A DNA stretch of 64,000 nucleotides, from the NCBI GenBank assembly GCA_030704615.1, contig CM060731.1, positions 63,778,756 to 63,842,755 on the forward strand, in the 5' to 3' direction. The notes beneath the pieces are model-generated. The model was not told where the DNA came from, ran no database searches, and was given only the letters and a program-made list of their open reading frames with translations. Both the position numbers and the translations under genes were made by a program. The stretch's first letter is position 1, and the number at the start of each line of letters is the position of its first letter. Below are positions 10,304 through 21,212 of this stretch, piece by piece. Origin of the DNA: Takakia lepidozioides (Eukaryota; Streptophyta; Takakiopsida; Takakiales; Takakiaceae).

Positions 10304-13300
10304 CTCGAGAGAGATCAGCTTGCATTGTCAGTGCTAGATGTGAGTTTTTAGTTAGCACTAGTATACTTGTTTTGTTTCAAAGCTTGTTTGAGAGCTGGTG
10401 AAGTGGAGAATTATGTAATCCATATATATATCTGTCGAGAACAGAATGCTTTGCTTTGTACAAGGTTGTTGGAAGGGGCTGAACTGAGAAGCCCATATTG
10501 TTGAAAGAAGGTATTGCTTCCCGTAATATAGGTTAACCGGTGCATTGCCGGACACTGAAGGTCGAGCAGGTTCAATCTTCACCATGGGGGCCGGTCCAAG
10601 TACTAGTGGCATCTGAAATCACCGAGTCGAGCACAAGTAGAAGCATGTATTGGGGCTAGTGAGGCCACGAGAATGTAGAGCAGGCGGTGACAGTGTGCGG
10701 AACTGCTACCTGGGCATCGTGTTGGATTGCACGTCATCAGCCAATGCGTGCAGATGTCGATTGTACTTATTGGTGATGTAATGCGTCAACTCTTGAGCAA
10801 TATCATTTCACTGGGACGTCTCTATCACTGCGATTTTCTTGTGGAAACAGGGTAGAGCTTTGTATTATTCTGATTTTCACTGCATCGGGTGTATCATTCG
10901 GGGAAGCTGGAAGATTCCCGCCCTTCTTCATGCCTGCTAGGCTCAGGGTGGAAGGTTCAAACTACTGCGGGCTACTGATCTGGATAGGTATACAGAGGGG
11001 CAGCGATGTAGCTCAAAGGAAAGAGGAAGCGTCGCTGGCAGTTTCATAAGAGATCGGTGACCTGCATTTTATTTCAGGGCAGACATGACTTATCCATTGG
11101 AGCTTGGTAACCTATGCAACTGCCAGAGCAGGAAGCGGTGCCGGCTTTGTCTTGATGAATCCGACTCGAGAATCGCTGGAAGATAAGCTTACAGGGAGGT
11201 AATGCTGAGGCTGTGGGCAAGGAGATGGCGAACGCTGTGAATAGTATGTGACTGGATCAACTCGGTTGGTATCTTAGTAAATTGATTAGCAGCAAGGTGT
11301 AAAGATAAGGGATAGTCAGTGAGTGGATGGGCAGACTGTGCTGCTCCAGGGTAGCAAGCGGTGCTGCACTGCTTGATACTCTGCATAAAAAAGGGTCTTG
11401 AATGCAAAGGTACCCAACCAAGGAAGCCAGCCAGTTGGGTTAACAATTACTCCCAAATGTACCGTGCGAGAATACAATTTCCAGGGTCGCTCCAGATACG
11501 TTGGGAACTGGTCTGAATTCTTTGTGAGTTGGGTTGTTTCCACCGAAGGCGGAGTTGATCGGATATTCGGCAGGTGAGACTAGTCTGTTCCTGGTTTACG
11601 AGTTGGTTGAGAAGGGAGCTCTCACCGATCGTCTTCATAACGCTGCTGCAAATGGGCATCGGCCATTACCGTGGTCAGGCAGAGTGCAGATAGCCTTGGA
11701 TGTAGCGAGGGGGCTGGAGTACATCCACGATTACACCAAGGCCCACTATGTCCACCGTGATGTCAATTCTGCTCGATGGCCTCTTCCGTGCTAAGGTGTT
11801 CATCTGACACAATGTGAGAGGGAGGGGGCAGGGTGGGGGGCTAGCTAAGAAGACATGATCAGTACAAACGACCGAAGCAGTTGCTTGAAGGGGCTCCATT
11901 GATTGAACAAATCACGCAGTTAAGACAGGATCTTGGGCATTAGGCCATCGCTGTTTGGAGTGGTATTCGTGACGCTTGGCACCAGACTGCGAAGTTTTCT
12001 TTCCTACACCGACCAGTAGCAAATCCCCGACTCCCAGTTTTAAAGCTCCTGCATATGTAGAGATCCGTCCTCGGAATTACGGGTATTCGCATGAAACATG
12101 TAGGGTACGCCAAAAATACTTGTATTTATTGAAATACATTTGGAGCTTTGCTTTGATCCAATTTAAATTATACAGAGCCTGTTTTTGCCATAACTTGGTC
12201 ATACAAAGGCTGTTTGACCTCAAATTTGCACAGGGACCTACAGAAAGGGGAAATCTACCTATCTAAACCTGGTTTCTGTTTTGGGACTCTGCTAAAAATC
12301 TATGGAATTTTTAGAGTGTGAGTGTGCCATGAAATATCCACAATCCTGTTTCTAGAACCTGTGCTGGTCTATATGAGAGACAAACCTTGGATGTACTCCT
12401 GTATGGCTGGGGGAAATGAGGACGTAATTGAAGGGCAGGTCTCTCTCTTAGCCTGTGCACACAAGGGGACAGGATTATGTTTCCCAAGGAACTCAGACTG
12501 ATTTGAGTGGAGAACAGTTGGACGAGTTGATTGCATACTGGGAGTCAGGCATTAGCAGTAGACAACAGACTGCTGTAGTTGGCATTGAGGGCCTCAATAT
12601 CGCCTTGGACAGTCAGAACTCTGTTGGAGCCAGTTCTGCAGCTGTAGGTGAAATACCAAAGTGGGTGAAAGCTAGGCTTGGAACACAGCCAAAGACAGCC
12701 CGGGACCAAGGTGTTCAGCCACAAGGCCGTGGTGTACTGGAGCAGAGGAGCAGGAGCTGCACAAGTTTGTGCAATTAGACAGTGTTGCAGCGGACACGCT
12801 CTGCACAAGGCAACCACGAGCGGGGGTTCATTAGCAGGACAAGTTTGTTCTGTTTGAAGGCGATGCAGTCATTCGCAATGAGACACCCGCAACCGTCTCA
12901 AAGCTTTCGAGTTGAGAGACTATCAGACCCTACCTTTGTTTTCTTTAGTGTTCAGTGAGCGGAGATAGCAGAGTGTTGCTTTGTCTCTACCTGGCAGAAA
13001 GAGGAGGAGGGTTGGTTAGAGCGAGCTACTGTAGCTTGGGACAAGGTTAGTGGCAGGTTTCTGGACATAGATATACCTCCTACACCTTACCATCAAGCAG
13101 AGCGAGGCACTTTGAGAGAAGTCTGGAAGTTGATAGCATAGATCAGGATTAGATCTTGCTTGGGCGGGCTTCTATTCTTCCCCTCCATCTCTGTACTATT
13201 TTCATTACCTTGTACTTGTAGTTGCCAAAGCCTCTCTTGGTGGAGGCCAGTCAGTCCGGGGTTTTGGGCTGGGATATTCTGCAGGATCAGCATTGCAGCT

Positions 13301-13660
13301 GGATTTTGGTGTGGGGGTGTTGATGTTTTGATTTCTTGTGTTTGGATCCCCCCCAACACCTGCATGCTTGACTGTGCGCCATGTTGGTTTTGTGTGGGCG
13401 CTTGCTTTCATAGGGATTAGGCCGGATTTGATCACCGGTCAATCCTAGAGTATGCTGTCGGTGGTGAGGCTGGAGTGATGACCAGCAAGACCACCAGTGT
13501 TTCTTCTATGGTGAGGCTGGGTTGATGACCAGCCAACCATAGGAGTTCTTGCGGTGGATGCAGGTGCAGGTGCCCTGAGCCATTGGGATATGACCCTTAG
13601 ACTGCAACAGGTGCCCACCCGTGTCACTATTAGATTAGTACTAGAGCCTTATAGTGTCAC
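10304..13660 (+). other. E1 leader, 3.4 kb, with captured sequence
   Basis: This is long non-coding sequence between A1 and gag. From about 13100 to 13660 it matches the E3 leader (23470-24100, inverted), so that part belongs to the family. Near 13465 and 13515 it holds two copies of a 'ggtgaggctgg.gtgatgaccagc' motif, also present in E3. The part 10304-13100 has no counterpart in E3 that I can see and includes a receptor-kinase exon (11534-11800). A 107-codon frame at 12455-12778 resembles nothing I know. Confidence 0.6.
11534..11805 (+). pseudogene. LysM receptor-kinase-like (CERK1/LYK type) exon fragment inside E1
   Basis: The translation contains [20 protein letters not shown], then [20 protein letters not shown] and YVHRDV. 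These are kinase subdomains IV to VIb, ending at the HRD catalytic loop. After HRDVNS the frame shifts, and [10 protein letters not shown] follows in another frame up to a GT donor (AAG|gtgttc). That matches a common exon end before the DFG exon in this kinase family. The intact donor shows that genomic rather than spliced sequence was captured. No other kinase exon was identified nearby, and the fragment cannot encode an active kinase. Confidence 0.7.
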
Positions 13661-15422
13661 GTGGAGGAGGTGCACATTGTGAGTGTCATTACGGAGTTAC
13701 CCAAGGGTTTTGAGGGGAGTACGGCTACAGGCAGTAACAGTGAGAGTGGGTTCACAAGACGAGGTATTCGGTTCAGACCACCTTCACCGCCACCCTCAAT
13801 TACTGTAGAGTCAGACACAGACTCGGAGGCTTCATCAACAGGTGTGCACTTTCATTCGCCATTGTTGTGGGACGACATGGAGGAGATGTATGGAGCTACC
13901 AAGGGGCCTCGTAGGTACTCTGGAGCTGTGGGCACAATCGAGTTGGATGACTTTATCCAGGAGTTCGACAGCTGGTGTGATTTGCAGCAGATGCGCAATC
14001 CACATCTATTCACCCCATTCATGGCGTGGAAGGGACTGTTCCAGCATTTGGAAGGCCCGCCTATGGACGATTACCACGAGTTCAGGCGAGGACATGAAGC
14101 AGAGATTGAGGAGTGGAGGATGTATTGGTCACCTGACTACATCTCCATTACTCGAGGCACGACGCGACCAGTAGCTGCATCAGTACCAATAGCTCCCACT
14201 GCCAGCACTAGTAGTGGAGCAGTAGTGCTGGTACTTCTGCAGGTGGTACCAGTTCAAAGGTACTACTACTACTCCTCCTGCCACACTACAACACATGTGC
14301 CTAGATTCAACCCGGTGGTGGAGTTCTTCCAGGAGTTGCGGAGGAACTACCAAGGTGTACGGACAGAGAAGCTGCGAAGTTTGCAAGACTTCCAGCGCAA
14401 CCCAGTGAGAGCCTGCGAGAGGCGTACACTCGTATGAGGCGCTTGATAAGTGTGACCCAAGGGGTTACTGAAGCTCAGGCAATCCAGTTTTGGTATGGAA
14501 TTCTGGACAAGGAGCTCAAGAGAAGGGTGCGAGATGCAACCCTGTTACAAGCAGCCCAACCCACATTAGCAGATGTGTTTCTGCTGGCTGAGCGGATTGA
14601 GCTCAACATGGTGGAGGAGCGAGTTGTTACAATTGGATTTGGCAAGGACATGCCTGTACGGGGCACAGCTGTCAGCCCACAAGCACAAGGGACTGCCCAA
14701 CAGCGTGGTCAGGGGGCAAGGTTGCCCAGCCCAAGTTCCATGGAGCTTACAGGGGACCTCAGGTGCAGAGGCCCGTGGCATCTTTTGCAGGCCAACAGCA
14801 ACCAGGGGTGATATGTTGGACATGTGGAGGACCCCATGTCAAGAGAGATTGCCCAGAGAGTGGCAGAAGGCCGGCACAAGCACAGCCTGCACAGTTGCAG
14901 TGTGGGCATTGTGGCAAGTATGGGCATGGAGATGCCCAGTGTTATGACTTGCATCCTGAGTTGCGCCCAGGCCAGTTCCAAGGGAACAATGGTGGCCGGG
15001 GGCGAGGTGGACCAGCCCAAAGAGGACGAGGTGGTCGGGCACGAGGTGCAGGCCAAGGGCAAGCTCCACATGGCCAAGGACGCGGAGGTCAGGGTGTTGA
15101 CCAAGGCATGGCCAATCGGCTTCAGCAGCTAGAGCAGAGGCTCGCTGCCATGGCTATAGCTCAGGCGGGGCTCCCAGGCGGGATGGTCCACCTCCTGCTC
15201 CTGAGGGAGGATATGGGAGGCATGGGATTCATGTGCGGAGCAGCACTACCACTAGAGCAGGTGGAGTCTGCTGCAGCCGTGACTCGAGGAGCAGCACGAG
15301 TTCCTGAGCCACGAGGTGCAGAGGTGGAGTTGGATCCACAACGTGGGGAGGCAAGCCGTCAGGAGGCTGCCTCAGTCATTCACCTTGGCGGAGACAGTGT
15401 CAACGCCATCCATGGCACCTAG
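13661..15422 (+). pseudogene. E1 gag with two zinc knuckles (frameshifted)
   Basis: This is the capsid/nucleocapsid part of the polyprotein. It starts at ATG 13661 (MEEVHIVSVI). The capsid-like region has ELDDFIQEFDSWCDLQQM and FNPVVEFFQELRRNYQG. A frameshift near 14400-14434 moves the reading to MRRLISVTQGVTEAQAIQFW, and another near 14760 leads into the nucleic-acid-binding part. There a short knuckle C-X2-C-X3-H-X4-C (CWTCGGPHVKRDC) is followed by a standard CX2CX4HX4C (CGHCGKYGHGDAQC) and a Gly/Arg-rich RNA-binding tract. The E3 copy reads through the first frameshift, which confirms that it is a lesion in E1. Confidence 0.85.
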
Positions 15423-15723
15423 TTCTCGCCCGACTGTTACCGAGGCGGAGGTTACTATGCCATTGGGGAGAGCTACACGTGCAGCACTGACGGCTAGTGC
15501 AGCCGGTGTGTTATTGGGGGCAGCCACCTCTGTGTGTCAAGCCCCACTGTTCTCGGCAACCATGATTGCGACGCCGGGGTGAGACCAGCTGCAGTGTTCA
15601 GACTAGCAGCAACACTCTGTGAGAGTGGGAGGTCACTTCATCTTCTGCGGAGTTAGTGGAAGGTGTAGTGGCAGAGGGATCCTCGGATTTGAGGGTCAAG
15701 ACTGCCACGGCAGCGCCCTGGCA

Positions 15724-16590
15724 AGCTGCAGCTGCCAGATTGACGGAGCTGCCAGCTAGGCCAGCCTTGAGCGCGCCATGGTGACACCTGGAGTTGTCTT
15801 GTTAGACAACCAGGGAGGCATTTTCACTTTGAGTGGACCGGCAGGCAAGAAGTACCGGCCACTGCGGGTCTTGTTGGACTCAGGAGCTCAGCCACTGATG
15901 TTGGGCAGAGCTGCTATTGCAGGTTTGGGCCTCATGGAGGCGGATATGGAGCCTTGTCCTTTCCAGATACAGACATCTCTGGGAGGATCAGAGCAGGCTC
16001 GCGGCATGACACGGCATCAGTTGGCTATTAGACTGCAGCCGGATCATCCTGTAGATGGCTCAGTGATGCGAGCCAAGGCCATTGTGACAGACGCGGTCTC
16101 TTACGATGTCCTCGTTGGTGGGGCAGTGTTATACCCCATGGGCTTCACCCTGGATTTCTGGGAGGAGTCAGCATCCTACAGGCCTGGATGGCAGTCAGGG
16201 GATGGTCGCCGTGCACAGCTCCCTGTGACATTCATTGGGGGTATTGCAGCTGCCCAGCGGGGCAAGATGCCAACACTAGCCGCCTTCACAGCTGCAGTTA
16301 GTTGGCCTGGAGAGTTGCTGGAAGGCAATGCCCATGCAGAGGATGTGCCACCTCCAGCAGAGCAGGATGACATGCATGGTACGGCGGAGTTGCCTGCCAT
16401 GGTTGCTCACACTCCGTTGTGGGGTACGAGCAAGGATTTGCAGCAAGCTGCTGATGGACGGGTGCAACAAGCTTGGGTAGAAGCTTTTGTACCGTCAGGA
16501 GAGGAGGAGAGTGCGGTGATTGCACCAGGGCCACCTCAGTTGTCGCCATTGGACACCACACCTCTTGTGTGGCAGCGGCCGGATGAAGGC
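15724..16590 (+). pseudogene. E1 retropepsin-like aspartic protease and linker
   Basis: The polyprotein-processing protease is recognised by LLDSGAQPLMLGRAAIAGLG (active-site DSG at about 15880) and the later DAVSYDVLVGGAVLYPMG. The frame runs open from 15778 into the methyltransferase motif I. An acidic, Pro-rich linker of about 110 residues (16250-16570) separates the two. The same block is present in E2, E3 and the fragment at 27.0 kb, so it is a stable part of the family. Confidence 0.85.
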
Positions 16591-17580
16591 ATTTGCCTTC
16601 TGGACTTGTTTGGCGGGATCAGCACCGGATTGGCTGCTGTGCTAGGCAGGTGTGCGGGTAAGGCGTTACCTGTATGTGGAGAGGGATGAGACTGCACGAC
16701 GCGTCTCACTGCGCCATGTTGCTCAGTGGTGCAGCAGCACCCTGAGTTGTTGCCGGTGTCTGCAGTTCGTGGATATCAACAGGCCTTGCCAGCAGACATT
16801 TCGTTGCTGGGGGCGCAGGATTTGGAGCGGTTGGCTCCATTGATCTGGTAGTGGCAGGTTGGCCCTGCCAAGGGCATTCATCAGCCGGGCATGGCAATGG
16901 ATTGCGAGACTCGAGGACGGGTCTGTTTTGGGAGATGGTGCGGATTTTGCGCCACTTGCAGCTTCATCAGGCTGTATCTCCGGCATACATCTTGGAGAAT
17001 GTGCCACTGATGGGTGATTCTCGGGCCAGGGTGATGGCCAGTGTGCATCAAGTCCGGTCGTGGCTTGGGTCAGCAGTATTGCTGGATGCAGCTGCAGTGG
17101 GGTCACGGGCTCATCGTCCACGACTATGGTGGACTAACTTGATGCCACCCGCACTGCTCAAGCGTGCATTTGATGGGGTGCAGCGGCCAGCACACCTCAC
17201 CGTGGATGGCATTTTGGACACAGGAAGGCAGTCTCAACGTGTGAGACACGATGACCGTTCGCCTTTGGCAGTGGTCAACAGGTGGGTCAACCACGAGCAG
17301 CATTACCTACACTGCTCAGCTTCCCAGGATCCCATGCTTTTCGGGATGGTGGACCTGGCCTCCTGTGGGATGCTCAGTTGCAGCAGTTAGTGGAGCCTAA
17401 TGCCGACGAGCGAGAGCGGGCTATGGGGTTTTCCACTGGGACCACGGCGGTGCCTTCTCTTTCTGAGGCATCACGTCGTCAGGTGTTGGGGCAAGCAATG
17501 GATCTCAATTGCTTGACCTGGATTGTCAGCTTGGCTATGGCTGAGCAACGTAGAGTGCGGAGTGCACTTCCCTTGATGGT
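16573..17580 (+). pseudogene. E1 DNMT3-like cytosine-5 DNA methyltransferase domain
   Basis: The domain would transfer a methyl group from S-adenosylmethionine to cytosine C5 in DNA. Motifs appear in canonical order: I, ICLLDLFGGISTGLAA (16591-16640); IV, GWPCQGHSSAG with the catalytic Cys codon at 16866-16868; VI, ENV (16995-17003); VIII, RAHRPRLWWTN (about 17106-17138); IX, ERERAMGF (17409-17432); X, R-x2-LGQAMDLN (about 17475-17505). The AHR-x-R-x-x-W form of VIII and the RE-x-x-GF form of IX resemble the DNMT3 branch more than DNMT1/CMT. It sits between protease and RT in the polyprotein. Frameshifts near 16650, 16845 and 17280-17390 break it, but every catalytic motif is present. Retrotransposon-encoded cytosine methyltransferases have been described in a charophyte alga and dinoflagellates. 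Confidence 0.88.
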
Positions 17581-17839
17581 CTCTCTGCCTACCGAGACGG
17601 TACAGGCAGCGAGTGGGGGCGAGCCGGTGAGGACCACGAGGTGTAGACATCCATGGCACATGTGGGGTGCTCGAGGTTCAGAGGGAGTTGGCAGCGAAGG
17701 CAGCTGTGATGGATGAGGTTGGGGATTCTTCTCGGGATGAGGAGGTTCTCAATGATGATGATGGGGCAGGATGAGGCCTTGTCATTGACTGAGCAGGAAG
17801 GGGGTACTGCTCAAGGGTTGCAGCATAGCAACCACGGGA

Positions 17840-19540
17840 CGCGTCCTCTACCTCTAAGCCCACTGGACTTAAGGTTGCAGTTACGGAGGACAATTGGGAG
17901 CCTGACATTGGACCCATTGTCACCGGAGGAGAGAGACGACGTATACGGCGGTTCCTGAGGGCTTACAGGAATTGCTTTGCCTTCAGTTTGAAGGACTTGG
18001 GAGCACTGAAGGGTCAAGAGATCCGTATTGAGTTGGCCACTGACACGCCAATCTTTCGGAGACCCTATAGATACAGTGACATGGAGAGGTCTTTGATTCA
18101 GATGAGGACTCAAGATCTCTGGGAGGCAGGTTTGGTGGAGCTCTCTGGTGGAGAGTATGCTTCAGCCACAGTGATGCCAGCTAAGAAGGATGTCTATGGC
18201 AATTGGACGGAGAGACGTATGTGCGGTGATTACCGGCCTGTAAATCGTCAGACCAAGTCCGATAGGTATGCCATGCCAACACCAGAGGAGATCTTTGATG
18301 CCATTGGGCATTCCAAGGTCTTTAGCACGTTGGATTTACGATCCGGATATCACCAGTTGCCGATCAAGGAGGCGGATAAGCAAAAGACGGCATTCTGGGG
18401 GATCAATGAGCACGGGAAGGATTGCCTATACCAGTGGCGGTTCTTACCATTTGGGCTTAAAAACGCTCCCGCTGAGTTTCAAAGAGTCATGGACAGGATT
18501 CTAGCAGGGGTGGAGTTTGCTCGGTGCTACATAGATGACATCATCATCTTTAGTGCTACGGTGGAGGAGCATGAGAGACACCTTCAGGGGGTATTTGAGC
18601 GCTTGAGGACGCACGGATTGAAGTTACATCCGGGCAAGTGCAAGTTTTTCCACAACCAGATTGAGTATCTGGGTCACATGATATATCCTGGAGGATTGGG
18701 GGTACAGCAGACTAAGGTAGAGTCCATTGCACAGGTTCCACGCCCCACGGATGTGAGCCGAGTTCGAGCTTTCATGGGGTTAGCAAACTATTACAGACGG
18801 TTTGTTAAGGGATTTAGTGCCATTGCAAAGGCTCTAACCAAGCTGACCAAGGTGGACCAGGAGTGGCAGTGGGAAGATGAGCAAGAACAAGCTTTTCAAG
18901 AGCTCAAGGCGAGGTTGACCTCGGCGCCCATCTTGAGACGACCTATCAGGGGGCGTCCTTTTCAGCTGCATACAGATTGGAGCATGCTGGGGCTTGGAGC
19001 GGTGCTCACACAGGTGGATGATGAGGGAAGAGAGTTCGTAGTGGCTTATGCTAGCCGCTCGAACAATGCTGCAGAGTCTAAGTATAGCTCATATGAGGGA
19101 GAATGCTTAGCTGCAGTGTGGGCCGTGGCACACTTCAGGTGCTATCTATACGGCAATCTCTTCACCCTTGTCACGGATCACCAACCACTCAAGTGGTTGA
19201 TGGAGTCAGACAAGCTTACGGGGAAGCTTGCACGGTGGGCACTCATCCTTCAAGAGTATGACTTTCAGGTGGTGCATCGACCGGGTTTGGTCAATCGAAA
19301 TGCAGATGGGTTGAGTCGCAATCCATGCACGAGCCAGCAGGATGACACTGGAGCTCGGTGGCATGGTGAGACGGACGAGGAGATGGTGCCCGGATGGCAT
19401 GCATCTGCATTTCTGTGTATCTTGGCAGCGGAAGGCCAGGTTGGACCTACAACAGGGATGACTGTAGATCAAGTGTCTGAGGACCCTGAGGCCAGCAATG
19501 AGCAGGTGGCGCCAAAGATATACATGAGGATTCAGTTGTG
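17840..19540 (+). pseudogene. E1 reverse transcriptase and RNase H
   Basis: A 530-codon frame (17988-19580) holds a Ty3/gypsy-type RT: VFSTLDLRSGYHQLPI, FLPFGLKNAPAEFQRVMD, and the catalytic CYIDDIIIF with YIDD at 18528-18539. The connection (FMGLANYYRRFVKGFS) and RNase H follow: FQLHTDWSMLGLGAVLTQ, YSSYEGECLAAVWAVAHFR, LVTDHQPLKWL. The RT is preceded without an obvious boundary by EDNWEPDIGPIVTGGERRR at 17880-17940. This is the best-preserved part of E1. The frame continues past RNase H into the C-terminal linker before shifting to the integrase frame near 19540. Confidence 0.92.
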
Positions 19541-20735
19541 TTGGACTACCTCCGCAGTGGAGACACGGCAGCCACTATGACTGCCAAGGAGAGGGATCGG
19601 ATCCTACAACGAGCCAAGAGGTTCAGGTGGGAGGGGACACACCTGCTCCGAGTGTGGGAGGATGGTCGAGTGAGGATTGTGCCTCACCCAACACAGCGGG
19701 CACGGTTAGTGCGGCATGCCCATGAGGAGTTGGGGCATTTTGGGGTGCGACGCACTCATAGTCTACTGCAGGGGCAGTATTGGTGGCGTGGTATGCACAC
19801 AGAGGTGCAACAATTTGTGGCTAGGTGCATGGTGTGTGACAGGGTGCGTGCTTCATTCAACGCCCCTACTCCACAATTGCACCCTCTTCCGATCATGGGA
19901 TGGGCTACAGGTGGAGTCTTGACTTCGCAGGGCCGTTGCCACTGACCATGCGCCACAACAAGTACGTGTTGGTGATGGTGGAGCACTTCTCCAAGTGGAT
20001 TGAATTGGTTCCATTGCCTGATAAGGCTAGTGAGGGAGCTGCGTATGCATTCCTGGATTGTGTGCTTAGCCGATTCGGTGCTCCAGCTGAGGTACTCACG
20101 GACCAAGGGAGAGAGTTCTTGGGGAGTTTCAGGCTTTGTGTGACAAGGCCTTGATAGACCACCGCACCACTTCTCGGGATCATCCTGAGCCGATGGCTTG
20201 GCAGAGAGAGTTGTTCAGACAGTAAAGAGGGGTTTGCGCAAGTATGCTTGCAGAAGGGACACCTAGGAGATTGGGACCTTCAGTTACCCTGGTTAGCCAT
20301 GGGCTACAGGTTCAGCAAGCAAGCATCACTTGCCTCCTTCTCACCATACTTTCTTCTCTTTGGCCGAGAGCCGGATTTGCCTACATCCATTCGCAGAGAA
20401 GCTGCTACAGTTCTTAACCTTGACGATCCGGACGTGTGGGCACGTGCATGTGAGCAGCGTGCAGAGTTGTTCAAGAGAGTCATGCCCATGGCTTTCGAGA
20501 ACCTTGCCATTGCACAACACCGTGATACGTTGAGGTATGCTACCATACGTGGTGGGGGCTATCGTCCTGGGGTTCGGAGATTCAACCCTGGTGACTATGT
20601 CTATCTGCAGCAGACTGCTCCTACGACCCTGGATGTGACTGCAGGACGTGTTATTTTGAGGGTTCGAGGTCTTGCCCTCAGGCGTCTTGGTCTTGGAGGG
20701 TCGGGATGGCATAACTTGGAAGGACCATGTGCGTA
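19541..20735 (+). pseudogene. E1 DDE integrase (frameshifted)
   Basis: The integrase zinc module HHCC is visible as RHAHEELGHFGVRR ... CMVCDRVRA (19710-19850). The catalytic core shows SLDFAGPLPL (first Asp), VLTDQGREF (second Asp, about 20095) and a broken DG-x-AERVVQ (Glu, about 20190-20215). In E2 this reads ADGLAERVVQTVKRGLRKYG. The C-terminal part (20248-20735) has LPWLAMGYRFSKQASLASFS, FGREPDLP and RRFNPGDYVYLQQ. Shifts occur near 19900, 20150, 20235 and 20670. This identifies E1 as a DDE-integrase element rather than a tyrosine-recombinase one. Confidence 0.88.
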
Positions 20736-20956
20736 ATTGTGCGCCATGTCACCTTCCGAATGTCGATGGCAGGATTGACCCAAACCTGGCAGTGGTATCT
20801 GCAGGTTTGAGGTGCATGTTGTGTGGGTCTGCTAAAGGGGCAGCCACCATGCTGGTGTGTGATCGATGCTCTAGAGGTTGGCATATGGGATGCTTGACTC
20901 CACCTCTTGAGATGGTTCCGGATGGGGATTGGTTATGTCCACATTGCATTGGATAG
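20736..20956 (+). pseudogene. E1 PHD finger at the integrase C-terminus
   Basis: After the integrase and APCHLPNVDGRIDPNLAVVS, a complete Cys4-His-Cys3 PHD pattern follows: CMLC, CDRC, GWHMGC and WLCPHC (20814-20950). The polyprotein ends at TAG 20954-20956. PHD fingers usually read histone H3 tails (methylated or unmodified Lys4). Here it occupies the place where chromoviruses carry a chromodomain, so targeting of integration is a reasonable inference. E2 has the same domain, which shows it is a family feature, but E2's last Cys is replaced by Tyr. Confidence 0.88.
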
Positions 20957-21202
20957 TGGGAGTGGATACAACCATGGAGGCTAACAAGAAACGCAAGGCC
21001 CAGCTACTAGGAGACCTTGAACACACGAGATCTTGGCTCAAGTTCACAGATTGCAAGACGGCGACTAACGATGGGGCTACTCTTGTACCCGGCCTCTTGG
21101 TTATAGAGTTTGAGTACGATAGGGACAGTGATAGAGGACTTAGTACGGCTGTGGCTATTACATCTTGTAGCTATCTGGAGGTAGAGGGACCTATCCACCA
21201 GC

Positions 21203-21212
21203 TAGGGGGCGA
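21203..21212 (+). promoter_or_regulatory. E1 putative polypurine tract
   Basis: CTAGGGGGCGAT lies immediately before repeat B1, which begins TTGTGCTAG. The equivalent CTAGGGGGGCGAT precedes B1 in E2 (41330-41341). A G-rich purine run before a TG is the usual primer for plus-strand synthesis at the start of an LTR, which would put the replication boundary at B1 rather than at A2. Confidence 0.6.

Noticed and set aside
13842-15132. Several overlapping frames of 70-130 codons across gag
   Set aside because: They are out-of-frame readings of gag, or antisense to it; the zinc knuckles and capsid motifs fix the true frames.
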